NCBI RefSeq assembly: GCF_019649055.1
Contig: NW_026570268.1
Span: 310,001-374,000, forward strand
Origin: Paramacrobiotus metropolitanus
Taxonomy: Eukaryota > Tardigrada > Eutardigrada > Parachela > Macrobiotidae
Direction: 5' to 3'
DNA length: 64,000 nt
The notes below the pieces were generated by a model. That model saw nothing but the letters and a program-made list of their open reading frames with translations, was not told the DNA's origin and did not search any database. The position numbers and the translations under genes were made by a program. Position 1 is the first letter of the stretch. Each line of letters opens with the position of its first letter. Below, one piece after another: positions 24,264-35,508 of the stretch.

Positions 24264-24916
24264 GCTGAAAACGGGCAATCAATCGTTGCAAGCAAAAAGC
24301 AGCTGTGAAGACTGCAGAGTCTGCGAAACACGCATCTACTTGCGAAGCTGAACTTCCCTGCTGTCAGGGTGCTACTACTTTGTTACACAGCCTACACTGC
24401 TACTTATCCATATTCTTTCTTAGCATTTACAGAAGGGACAACCGAACCAACACGGAAGAAAGGGAAGAAAACGCTGCCAGCGAGACGGCGCTGTGCGACG
24501 TCAGTGCCAATTCTGCGGACTGCGCAGCACTGCGCTCACGTACCTTTCCACAATCCATTGTGCGGTGAGCGAGAAAAGATCGAAATTCAGTAACCTAAGC
24601 AATCAAGTCCAGGTTAAAGCGCAGTTAGTCGGGAGGAATATCGTGCAGAGATAAAGATGAGCAAACAAAGCTACCCGAAAAACTCGAAAGCGGAAAGAAA
24701 ATGGTGAGCCTGACAAATGAGCAAGCGAGAAAAAACTGATGGACAATTTCCAGCGCAAAATTCAAATGGACAGTTTGTAGTGTCGATGAGCTTGTGGGAA
24801 GCTGGCTTGGCCGAAAATGGTGAGTCGATTGTCGTAACTCTTCCGCATTCTACAGTAGTTTATTGCTGCATCGCTCGTTGAATCGGCCAGACTGACATAA
24901 TATATAATTATTACGT

Positions 24917-27900
24917 CGGCGCCGGCCAGACTGACATAATATATAATTATTACGTTCCTTGTTCCCAAATCAAGACCGTGAGCTTCCATGCTATTCACTG
25001 CCGGGGTCAAACTTGTGTGTTCCATGCCACATACGGCTAATGCAACCGAATAATCGTGATTGCAGATTTACAGATTCCCGACAAGAGGGAAGACTGGCAA
25101 CTTGGCGCGTTCAGCCGTGCCTGCATGCACAAACGTTACAGGAGAAACATCCCGATGTATGCCACTGGCAACTCCCACCCAAACTGGAGATTCCGGTCTT
25201 TGGGTCTATGTCAGCGCGGGTCCTGGGTGCTCGTCCAAGAGCGGCACTTGTTCACGCACTTGGGCGTTCCGATTGTACGGCGGGCGCAGGGGAGAGGGGA
25301 CGTGACCTTTCGCACACTTTATCTTCCGTGTCGAATAGGTCATGTTCCGGTTGCGGTGTCGTTTCCGTTTCGTACATGCTGCAAGTATAGGTGTCCATGG
25401 TAAAGGACTGTCCCAAGCGTAAAGCTATTTGTGGTTTAGGGTGTGAATTCGGAGCAAACGACGACAGAAACGGCTCTGCTAGTGCTGAAATATCGATCTT
25501 ACTCGGTAACTGGTTGAAATAAAACGTCATGATAATTTACACACATTGTTGGTTTCCACCACATCACGGTATCACTACTGTCCGTACAAACTGTAAGAAT
25601 TGGCATGGCACATGCACTTTTATTGTGGCAGCAGATCTAAATTTCGTTTTGTCTAAATTGTTTTGACTGATACTGGCTACATCACTTAGTGTGTATTCTG
25701 CACGTGTTGCAAATATTGTTAATGTCGTCATTCTTTTTAATTAGCGTATTCCACAGTAGCCCTACGATATCTTTGCGTATCCTCCATGTATCTCGTTATT
25801 ACGTGTTCTTAGTGTTCATAGGTTTTCTAGGTTTTTAACGGGGTTCATGTGGGATACATACAGGATACTGCAGAGATACGGAGGGATACGGCAACAATCG
25901 AGCAGAAGTTAAAAATTGTTAGGATCCACGAGGGATACGTAGAAAATACCGTGGGATACGGCGGGACACTGTGGGATACTGTGGGTACAACCGTACAAGC
26001 AAAAAAAACATGTCTCGAAAAATTAAACGTGTACGAAATGGTCCATATCTACGCTATGAAGAGTGGGTTCTGCTTGATATGCTATGCCAAAAATGCTCAG
26101 TCAAGTACGTAGTAGGAAATGCTCCTGATCCAATATGATGCCCCAGCCTCCGCTGCCTTCTCGACGCGTCGTCGTGACGTAGCCTTTGAACTATATAAAC
26201 GAGCGCCGACGCCCACGGAAGGGTGACCCAGCGCTGCCGACAGTCTCGCTGGAGTTAATCCACGGGCCATAGTGTCGCGTGCGACCATTTGCGATTCGCT
26301 CCACACCTCTCCGCGAAGTCCAGCCGCTGAAGGTGGCGCTGCGAGCCTGCGAGGGGAAAGATTAGTCGCCTACAAGCGAATTCGCTCGGGTAGCAGCCGA
26401 TTTCGAGGTTGTGCACAAGCGACCAGATAATTAGCCCCAATAAATCGCCCGCCTTTACGAAATTTCTCGGCACCGCCCATGGGTGACAGTTTGTGCAAGG
26501 TATTCTTGGCGCGCGCCGCCAGCCTTTACTCTTCCACTTGCAGAATTGGCAGTATCAACGGTAGTGATTTTTCGTATGCAGTTACAGTACTGTACTTCCA
26601 GTATTCGTTTTGTTGCTCTTACAGCTACAGTCTACATGAGTACAGATACCGCGATACGTAGGTTGGTGGTGCTCGTACAACCAGGCTTAATACGAACGAC
26701 CCACGGTATTTCCAGTTGATAATCTTTTCTGCTTTGTTCATCTCTAAACTCCGTAGTGTGTAAACCGACGCTAATTGTCTGCACATCACCTGATCATCAC
26801 AACACCGGCAGGAAAACGCATATGCGTGATAACATGGCAAAAAAATGCCAATAAAAAACTCTGTAAACCAAACCACAGAAAACCCGCTACAGACCAGCGC
26901 CGGCTGAAAAAAAAACCAAAAACCGTCACAGACACGGCGCAAACCAGGGAAACAGGTAGAAATTAAGCCGTTCCGGAGCGACAGACGCGCGTCTGCAGGA
27001 GGGTCAAGTCCGCCCCCTCCTCCCAGTCCTCCTCCCAGTCGCATGGGCGCATTTCCCATTGCTCGGCGCCCTGCACGAGGCAGGCCAGCACCAGCGGCGC
27101 AGCCCGCTCCACGTCCGCATCCAGCAGGGCCCGACTGCATTGCGCGGGGCCAGCACCCGTCGGGGGACCGGCGCTGAGCAGCGCATGCTGCAGCGCACAC
27201 ACAGTCTGCAAGCAACACACCCTCAACACACCCACCTTAACACATCCACGGCTGTTCTTGTTGTGCATTGGTTATTCCTAGTTTCCCTCAGTTAACTGTA
27301 TGCTTTTCTTGTGGTTTTCGTATGTGGTCTATGCTGAGAAATACTAATTTCCTAAGTAAAACGACGAAAATCAACTCACTTGGCACACCACCAGCAGCAG
27401 CTCATCTTGGCCCGGCGACACCTGGTTGGCTCTCAATTCCACCAGCCAGTCCGCGGCGCGCTGCTTATCATCCGCAGCGGGCGTCCACGCCAGATGCGCC
27501 CGCAGAAGCTCCCACACCTGCCCCAACGACACCGCGCTCGGAGGCTGCAGATGCGCCACGGGAATGTCAATGCGGGTGTCCATCTCGCAATCCAACGGGC
27601 CCGGGTCGCCATCGTCACCGTCCACGTCCAGCAGGTTGACGCGACACTGCAGCAGCGAAACTTCCCCGCACGGCAGTCGGCGAAGCGCCTCCGCAAAGTC
27701 CCCCACCGTGCGACCGCTGTTACGCTCCGTCCGGTGCGGACAGGGGTCGACGCAGAGCCGGCACTTCAGACGGTGGACGTAGACGGTGGACGCACGGATC
27801 CCCCGGCAGTATGAGGCCACTATGGACAGATTGTGCAGGCTCTCCAGATTGGCGTTGCGGAGGATGACGCGGCGGGTGGAGGGGCGGAGAGCGTGGACGA

Positions 27901-29707
27901 GGCTGGCCAGGAGGATGCCGTCGGCGCGTCCGTTCAGGACGAGGTCGGAGTCCAGGGGGGGCCGACTGCAGGACGGAGTCCCAGAGGGCGCACACCGGGC
28001 GCAGACGCGTCTGTTCCGCCGTGTCCAGATGGGAGAAGACCTCCGACAACAATTCCACCGGCAGCTGCTGCAGCCCCTCGCCAGCGGAGGCCTCCACGGC
28101 TACGGGCAAGTCCAGCAGGCGGAGCATCCGCGGCAGCGCTAACTGCAGTTGCGGCGCAGTCTCCCAGGCACTCTGCACACCGAGTCGCTTATATCCTGTG
28201 CAGGGTTGTCATCAAAAGCCTACCCGTCCCACTCACCTTAATCCTACAATTATACTACGACCTTGGGCGCTCCACGTACAACCACGTGCCGCCCTCATCC
28301 AGCCGACGCAGTAACCGAAACGGTGGCCGCCCAAAAGGGGAACGGCTCAGCCAGGCCTCCATCAAACAGCGCTGCGTCTCCTCCGATACAGCGGTACACG
28401 CCGCCGGCAACTGCAGCCGGCCGAAGACGAACGACTCCGGACCGACCAAGAGATCGAAGCAACTATCCCGTAGATCGACGTAACTCATTAACCAGCGCCC
28501 TTGGCCGTAATAGCGCCGTAAATCCTCTTTCCCGGGGGGGTCGGCCGTTCGCAGCAGCCGCCAGAACGCTGCTACCGCTGCCGCGGACCGCATCCTCGCC
28601 GGCGTCGCGGATCCGGGAAAAGGGGACGACCTGCAAAGGCCCTGTCGCCCGGCCGGCGGCGTCGCACAGCCGCACTAATCCGGCGTTCGTTCGTCGCCAG
28701 TCGCGCCTGGCCGTCACCACCAGCCTCGCCCCCCGCCAGGTCCAAGCTTCGTGGGGATGACAGCGCCAGAGCACCTCCACCGGCCACGTCGCGTGGGCGC
28801 GCATCCAATCTGGCACCATGCCATTCCCCCGCACCCGGAAGACGCGCCCGAAGGGGACGAAGTGGCGGCGCCGACCCGGGCAAAGGAAATCGATAAACAG
28901 GCCGTCTGAGCCCGCGTCCACCACCCGCCCGAACTGCAGCGGGCCCTCGTCGCTCCACACATCCACGCAGTCGTAGCGATGGTTCAGCCTGAGCGCATGC
29001 TCCCGCGACATTTCCTGCAGCGATGCCAGGCTGATGCGACGGCACTGCAACCACAACGAGATAATCAGTTCACGCTTCGTCGTCATGCTGAAAACGGGCA
29101 ATCAATCGTTGCAAGCAAAAAGCAGCTGTGAAGACTGCAGAGTCTGCGAAACACGCATTACTTGCGAAGCTGAACTTCCCTGCTGTCAGGGTGCTACTAC
29201 TTTGTTACACAGCCTACACTGCTACTTATCCATATTCTTTCTTAGCATTTACAGAAGGGACAACCGAACCAACACGGAAGAAAGGGAAGAAAACGCTGCC
29301 AGCGAGACGGCGCTGTGCGACGTCAGTGCCAATTCTGCGGACTGCGCAGCACTGCGCTCACGTACCTTTCCACAATCCATTGTGCGGTGAGCGAGAAAAG
29401 ATCGAAATCCAGTAACCTAAGCAATCAAGTCCAGGTTAAAGCGCAGTTAGTCGGGAGGAATATCGTGCAGAGATAAAGATGAGCAAACAAAGCTACCCGA
29501 AAAACTCGAAAGCGGAAAGAAAATGGTGAGCCTGACAAATGAGCAAGCGAGAAAAAACTGATGGACAATTTCCAGCGCAAAATTCAAATGGACAGTTTGT
29601 AGTGTCGATGAGCTTGTGGGAAGCTGGCTTGGCCGAAAATGGTGAGTCGATTGTCGTAACTCTTCCGCATTCTACAGTAGTTTATTGCTGCATCGCTCTT
29701 TGAATCG
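24917..29707. repeat. Copy 2 of the large tandem duplication, with the full-length gene
   Basis: Starts CGGCGCCGGCCAGACTGAC directly after a 31-base extra copy of the segment's first bases (24886-24916), and ends at TTGAATCG before unique DNA. It carries the empty MITE site at 26513-26519 and the extra about 2.07 kb containing most of the F-box gene. Adjacent head-to-tail placement with 31 intervening bases could be a genuine recent tandem duplication or two haplotypes joined by the assembler. Confidence 0.92.
26963..29086 (-). CDS. F-box-type protein of a lineage-specific family, with apparent frameshifts
   Basis: Approximate exons, minus strand: 29086-28262, 28195-27380, 27205-26963 (TAA). 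The start may instead be the later Met in MSREHALRLN. The first part reads RYDCVDVWSDEGPLQFGRVV; the middle exon has an F-box (LPVELLSEVFSHLDTAEQTR, then a Trp in the VCALWDSV stretch); the last exon ends DLTLLQTRVCRSGTA. Two frame breaks fall in runs of seven G at 28534-28540 and 27955-27961; one base fewer in each would keep long, domain-consistent frames. The first exon junction also does not join in phase as drawn. So either these are assembly errors in homopolymers or the gene is decaying. F-box proteins usually recruit substrates to SCF ubiquitin ligases; the rest of this protein I do not recognise. No symbol can be given. Confidence 0.6.
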
Positions 29708-30188
29708 CTAGATAATCGAGCTGCCACCTAGTAGCGGTCGGCTGTGTCGCCGGTACCAGTACCAATCGGCAGTTGCCATACTCGTACATACAATTTGTAA
29801 TAATTATTAATTTTGATACTTAATTTAGCGAATGTTGGCTCTAACCGAAAACTGGGAATCCAGTTGGTTCGATTCGCTAAAAGAATAGGTTAACGCCTTT
29901 GTTAATCTTAAAGTAAAAGCTTTTTCTTCTGCCACTTTTCGTTTCGAACAGTGATTAATTACTAAATAAATCGAAAAAATGTGGATTAGAATTTAGAAAA
30001 ATCGCCAATGAAAGCCAGAGTGTAGCGACAGGGAATTCGTTGCGTGCGACTAATTAACAGCGGGAGTAGAAATAAACAATAATCGGGGAATTCACAAGAC
30101 TGCTGAAGAAGCGTTCAAGCGCGGAATTGAAAGGGGCTGAGATCCGGGAAGAGCGGGGACTGGCGTCCGCGGACGGTTGGCCAGCGGT
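29708..30188. other. Intergenic between duplicated segment and RILPL, nothing recognised
   Basis: AT-rich DNA, no exon or repeat supported. The RILPL 3' untranslated region presumably occupies its right part. Confidence 0.5.
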
Positions 30189-33100
30189 TTAGTCCGCCAA
30201 ATGGGCGCTGCTCTCGGCCAGTTTGTAGAAGATGCCGTCCTTGACGATGGCCGTCAGCTTCTCGCCGAACAGGCCTTTGTACCTGCGCAAAACATACTTC
30301 AACTATTTTCTGGTTTCTATTAATTTCAATGGAATTTTCACATTTCTTTCCAAAATTTACTGCGTTGTAACTTGTACATGATTTTTTATAACAGTATTTA
30401 CGATGCAATTTTATTCGCTTACTGCGTGTTGTTAGATGAATTTTGTCAGATTATTTATAATTCGGTCTATTAACTTATTTTATATTTTCAATAATTTTAC
30501 TGCACTTGATTTCTGACATAATAAATGTGTGATAAGCAATTGAATACTGCGTTAAAATTCTAACTTTGGAGCAGTGTACCAGCGCCGGCCACTCTTGTTT
30601 TAACTGAGTGGCTGTTGCCAATAAAGAAAATCATATAATATGGCTGCTAGCCAATGAGAAGAAGCGGCGCGTGAGTCTTACAGGTTGCGGATGATGGAGG
30701 GGCGGGGCTTGCTGCGACTGCGACTGCGGCGGCGGCGTCCCGGGAAGAGTTTGTCGTCGGGCTCGCGGTTGATGGGGCCCTGCACGGCGGCCTCCTCGTC
30801 GTCCGTCTGGCTAGCCACACTCTCCGCCTCCGTCGACGCCAACGCGCTCGACTCCGCCTCGTCGGCCACGCTGGTCGCCGCCGTGCCGGTGCTGCCTGAC
30901 GCCGGATTCCTGCAATTTTATTTTTCTTTGCATTTCAACTCTTCAAGTCAACCGTTTAACTCTTTTATTTGAATTAATTATTAGCGCTTAATTTTTAATT
31001 TTTAACTTTAAGTCTTCATAATTGTTTAACCTATCATTTTTCTTTTATATAATTATTTTGTTAAAATATTCATCTTTGATTTCAAATATTTTGGTCTTCG
31101 GTTTTTATAATTTTAATGTTTTCTTCATAATTCACTTTCCGATATCCCCTTTTTTCGCTCTTTAATTTCTTTAAATTATAATATTTTATTTTAATATTTT
31201 TTACCATAAAATTTAAAAATTGAAAGCTTACTCGTAACGCCACGGCTGGAGATGGGCGTCCAGGGCGGCGCGCGGCGTCTTCCCGGCGGCCAGCTCATCC
31301 TGGAGCTCCATGACCTTTGCTTTGAGGTGGTTCCGTTCATTCAGCATCCGGCGCAGCTCGTTCAGCGTGAACCGCGGCACATCTCCGTCATCCACCGCCC
31401 CACCCACCTCCCGCTCGCTCTGCACCAGCCGCAACGGCTCCCGGGTTTCCGGGACCTCTGGGACCTCCTCCGGGGACACTAGTGGCGTCCCGGCCTTCTC
31501 AAACAACGCCTGCAGATTAGCTTCCTCCTTGGCCACCGCCGGGACATTGGCCGGGATCCCCGCCGTCCGCAGGCGGGCCTCCAAGTCCACCGTGGTCAGG
31601 AGACTCTGCCGCAGGAGCCCCGTCAGCGCGTTGCGCTCCTCCATTAGCTTGCGCGCCTGTTTGTGTAGGGTGTTGTGGCGCTGCTTGCTGTTGACGAGCG
31701 CGGTGCGTTCCCGCTGGAGGTCGGCGCGGAGGGTCGCCGCTTCGGTCTCGCGGTCCTGGAGGTGGGCGGCCGTCTCCCGGAGGTCCTCTTTGACCTTGGC
31801 AAGGCTGTCCTTTAGCTGCTGAATCAGGGTGGAGGTGTCCCCGGGGGCTGGGGCCGGGGTGGAGGTGGTCAGAGTGAGGTAGCCGAAAGGGCGGTCCACT
31901 TCCAGGGGCGTGTCCGGGGCGGCGGCGGAGGTGGTGCGGAGGGCGCTGCGGAGCTTGTCGTTCTCGCTGGTCAGGTCGAGGACGGCCGTTTCCAGCCGCT
32001 TGGTTTCGTCGCGGTACTCCCGCTCAAGCTCCTCCATTTCCTGTTGACAAAATTAATTAGTTACTGAGAAGTAAAATAAATCTAACGGATTACCAAAATC
32101 AAATAAAATCAAATGATCATTAATTACTTAATGGCTTAAAAAAAATTAAATTGCCATAAATTGAATGGCTAATTGCTGTTCCGATTTAAAATTAACTGGA
32201 AATTCAATTAACTTTTTTATTTTATTATTTGTATTTAAACTGATTGCAGTTTCTTGCTTGAATTTGCTGGTTACGCAAGCGGATACGAAAGGTCGCGCGG
32301 CGCCCACGGCGACACGGGCGTTTGGCATTTCTCATGAAAAATTAAAACTGCCAATTACGCGGAGTGGGTGGTTTCGCCGGTAAACAACGGTATTGTGTGG
32401 CGCGGTTAATTAAGGCAGAGTGACCGCCGGCAGCGCCACACCACTCCGCCTAATCAATCTTCAACAAAACAATCACAAAACAACGCATTCTTGGCAGCCG
32501 CGCGTTTTCAATTCAAAAAATTAAAATAATTGTAAATGATACTGTAGTAAAATTTTAAAGAGTTCCAATTTTTCGTAACTCCCGTCTCCTAAAATTTGTG
32601 AAGTAAAATTAGTAAATGCAATTAAGCATATAAATAAAAAAAAATAAAAATATAAAGCATAAATATGACGCAGATAAATAAAAAAATTCGTGGACATAGA
32701 TACATGATTCCAGAACAGGACATATACCTATGTCCACGAATAGGTATATGATGATAAAATAAAAGAAAAATAAAAAAAATCCGAAATATAGCTGCAAAAA
32801 ATATTCCCTGCACCGGAAACCAGCGGCCCGCCGCGGCGGTGACCTTTGGGCGTGGTCCTTAGTGACCCTTACTGCGTGGTGCTTGTCAGAAAAATAATAT
32901 AAACCGGATCAAAAATATAAAAATTCGAAAGATAATTCCAAAAAAATATTCCTTGTCCAGAAATCACCGGCCGGCCGCGGCCGTGACCTTTAGGCGTTAA
33001 TTTACCGCATGGTGTTTGTCGCGAATGCTGCGCTTCTCCTGCTGGTGCAGCTCGACGGTGTGCAGCGCCGCCTGCAGGCGCTGCTGCGTCGCCCGCGCCG

Positions 33101-33386
33101 TCTCGCGGTCGCCGCTGCCGGCCAGCTGCTCCAGCTGCTCCAGGGCGGCGCAGACCTTGGGCACCAGCTTGGTGATGCTGTCGCGGCCGAACTGCTGCGC
33201 CAGGTGTTCGAGATCCGCGCCGATCTCGCTGGCCGCCTCGTACACGTCCACCACGCTCAACTGCAGCGCCGGCGTCGCGCCGCCGGCACTGCCGCTGACG
33301 CTGCCGCTCCACGCGGCTTCTTCCATCTCCGCCGACAGGGACAGGGATTTCGCCGACGCCGTCATCGTCATGCCGCTCCCTACCAT
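30189..33386 (-). CDS. RILPL1: RILP-like protein (Rab-interacting lysosomal protein family)
   Basis: Exons, minus strand: 33386-33006, 32040-31232, 30909-30682, 30282-30189 (TAA); 503 residues in frame. The ATG at 33386 is the most upstream; Mets a few codons later are possible. Seen: an RH1 domain at about residues 40-115 (LSVVDVYEAASEIG, then FGRDSITKLVPKVC), a long coiled coil from about 130, and an RH2 motif near 350-380 (VPRFTLNELRRMLNERNHLK). These two motifs in this order define the RILP/RILPL family, whose RH2 region binds phosphorylated or GTP-bound Rab GTPases and links them to dynein-dynactin or cilia-related transport. After RH2 come an acidic stretch and an RS-like basic cluster (RRRRSRSRSKPR). 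The C-terminus (YKGLFGEKLTAIVKDGIFYK) is distinctive and I do not recognise it from vertebrate members. RILPL1 versus RILPL2 cannot be distinguished; invertebrates usually have one gene. Confidence 0.88.
32686..32750. repeat. Two interlocking inverted repeats in RILPL intron 1
   Basis: Stem 1: ATTCGTGGACATAG (32686-32699) with its exact complement at 32728-32741. Stem 2: CATATACCT (32721-32729) with AGGTATATG (32742-32750). The right arm of stem 1 overlaps the left arm of stem 2 by two bases. Confidence 0.7.
32796..33020. repeat. Diverged two-copy repeat spanning the RILPL exon 1 donor
   Basis: The segment 32941-33020 (exon end CACCATGCG, donor GTAAAT, then intron to AAAAAATATTCC) has a diverged direct copy at 32796-32887, including CACCACGCA followed by GTAAGG. 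Shared blocks include AATATTCC, the GGCCGCCGCGG-type GC block and GTGACCTTT. Confidence 0.65.
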
Positions 33387-35508
33387 CGCATCGTCAAGAA
33401 CAATCTGATCTTAATCACAACACAAATTTTTTGGAAATTGTTTTGATGCTCAGTTCGGTTTTGAAAATTTTGCCAGTAATACAGTAAATATCACGAATAA
33501 ATAAATGGCTCCGCAAATTACGACTGTAAAAATTCCAGGAAAACTAAACGTCTCGGCAGTTGTGCCAGGGTAGTAATTCCGGAATAATTCTTAAAAAATG
33601 CCGGTTATGTGGTAGCGTGTACGACGAAAATGTTCAATGTTTAGCTTTGCAACACTGAAATATTATATAAATTTGCCGGTAAATCCACGAAAATATAAAT
33701 TCCGCAGTTGATGGATGTGGTAATTCCAGAAAAACGTCGTTGACAATTTATAGGCTGATTAATTCCACAAAAATTCCGACAAATCGACGAACAAAGAAAT
33801 TATACTAAAAATTTTTGACAGAATAATTCCAGAATAAATGAATTCCTTCACAATTTGTTGGCGAAATTATTCCAGAATAATCTCACAAAAATGCCGGTTT
33901 AATCAGCGAATATAGGACAGCGCGAGGAAACGCCAGACGCATCAACCGATGCGCGCATTCAACACAAACAGCGATTACAGCCAGACAGCGCGATAAATCA
34001 GCGATTAACTTCCGCGTGCACTTAATTTAATTACGAGCGATAGTGCCGACAACAGCGACAGCAGAATCAGTCCTTTATCGGCGCGTAATAGCAGAGAAAT
34101 TCCGGCGTTATCGTGGTTATATGCGCACCTGACAATTCGCAATATAACGCTCAGGTATTGTTGCTATCGAGTGGAAGACAGTAAAATCGAGAGAGAAAAT
34201 TGTTCAACCCCCGCGGCAAATAAATATACTAATAATTCAGCGAAAAAGACGCGGTCTGCAATGGGCTTCCGGCTTGAACGCGGCGCTGACGAACAAGTGC
34301 GCGGAAAAAACGCCGCGGGACACCGCCGACTCAACCAACGTCCGCGGGCGCATAAACACCGAATAGAACGTCAACCAGTCCGATCCGATCCGCCCGGGCG
34401 CAGGATAACAACAAAATAAATAAAAATATTCGTCAAGTCAACAGGCCGCCGATGACGCCAGATCCGCGTGCGCTGTTATTTTATTTCACTACACCGGGAA
34501 AATAAATCAGCGATGAATGTACATGTACGACGAGCGGAAACGACGGGGTAATGAATGATGTGTACAGCGTGTTTCACATGATATATAATAAAACTGATAA
34601 ACGGCAATATTGTGTGCCGCATCCTGTTAACATTCGCCACTTTTCCGCCACGGCTCAGCTGCTGCATATATAACATCGTGTATATACGCTGGTTACTGGT
34701 TAGTGTTGCACAGTAGTCGACTGCCGAGCGGACCAAGTATTGATCGATGGCGACTCGGTGCAGCAGATGTGCGCCGTGCCGTCATAATCATCCCTCCGTC
34801 GAATTAATCGCTCGCTACTCCGATCCAGCGCTCCCGTTGCATTCCCTTCCCGGCATTTGCATTGGCAGGCAGCGCTTTATTTAATCATAATGACGACTGA
34901 ATAATCCATCCATCCCTCGATCCACTGGCAGTACTGCTCATTTCCGGCCTGGATTCAGCCGACGCAGCCAGGGTCAACTGCGCCCGCTTCCTCCCGCCGA
35001 CGTCACCCCTGTCGCCTTAATCACCACACCCCTGCACGTGACCTTTACACTACGTTACTCTCTTATTCAATTTTATTTCCATCAATTTCCGCGGGCATTT
35101 CTACAGCAGGCAACAACTAGTAAAAATACAAGCACATATAAATTAAAAAAGATGGATTAAAAACACAACAGAAGCAGGGTGGTGTGACTGGATAAAAGCA
35201 TCTATCAAAAACAGCAGCAGCGCGAAGAGAACGGGCATCAGGCGAACGGACTAAAAAATTAACTCAAACATTCGTTAATTAAACGGGCACAACGCCACAC
35301 GGGCCAGACAGGGAAACGCATAGAAGAACTATTTCAAAAACAAGGATAAAAACGCGGATGAAAGGCAGGGCGAGCAGTGCCCCTCGGGAGGCGGCGGGGA
35401 AGGGTGGGGGCAGGCGGGCGCCGCAGGAAGAGACGGCGCTCCCTGCCTTATCACAGACTGGCACAACGCGGCGTCCTGCCCGCGTTCTCGGTCCGGGTGT
35501 CTCTGTCT
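33387..35508. other. Intergenic: RILPL upstream region and MED13 3' region
   Basis: No exon is supported. From about 33480 to 33910 short AATTCC-containing phrases (AATTCCAGAA, AATTCCGACA, ATTCCAGAATAA) recur irregularly in AT-rich DNA. The GC-rich stretch 35350-35508 directly follows the MED13 stop on the minus strand and is probably its 3' untranslated region. Confidence 0.45.

Larger units (their letters stand above)
21599..24885. repeat. Copy 1 of a large near-identical tandem duplication
   Basis: Begins CGGCGCCGGCCAGACTGAC and ends TTGAATCG. It matches copy 2 (24917-29707) almost base for base apart from isolated substitutions and homopolymer length changes. Two large differences exist: copy 1 has a 556-bp MITE at 23197-23752 that copy 2 lacks, and lacks about 2.07 kb (26783-28845 region of copy 2) that holds most of the F-box gene; the joint in copy 1 is near 24022, with a GC dinucleotide shared at the breakpoints. 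Confidence 0.92.

Noticed and set aside
21599-29707. The two large direct repeats as LTRs of a retrotransposon
   Set aside because: They are too long (about 3-5 kb), have no internal region between them beyond 31 bases, and no gag, protease or reverse transcriptase was seen.
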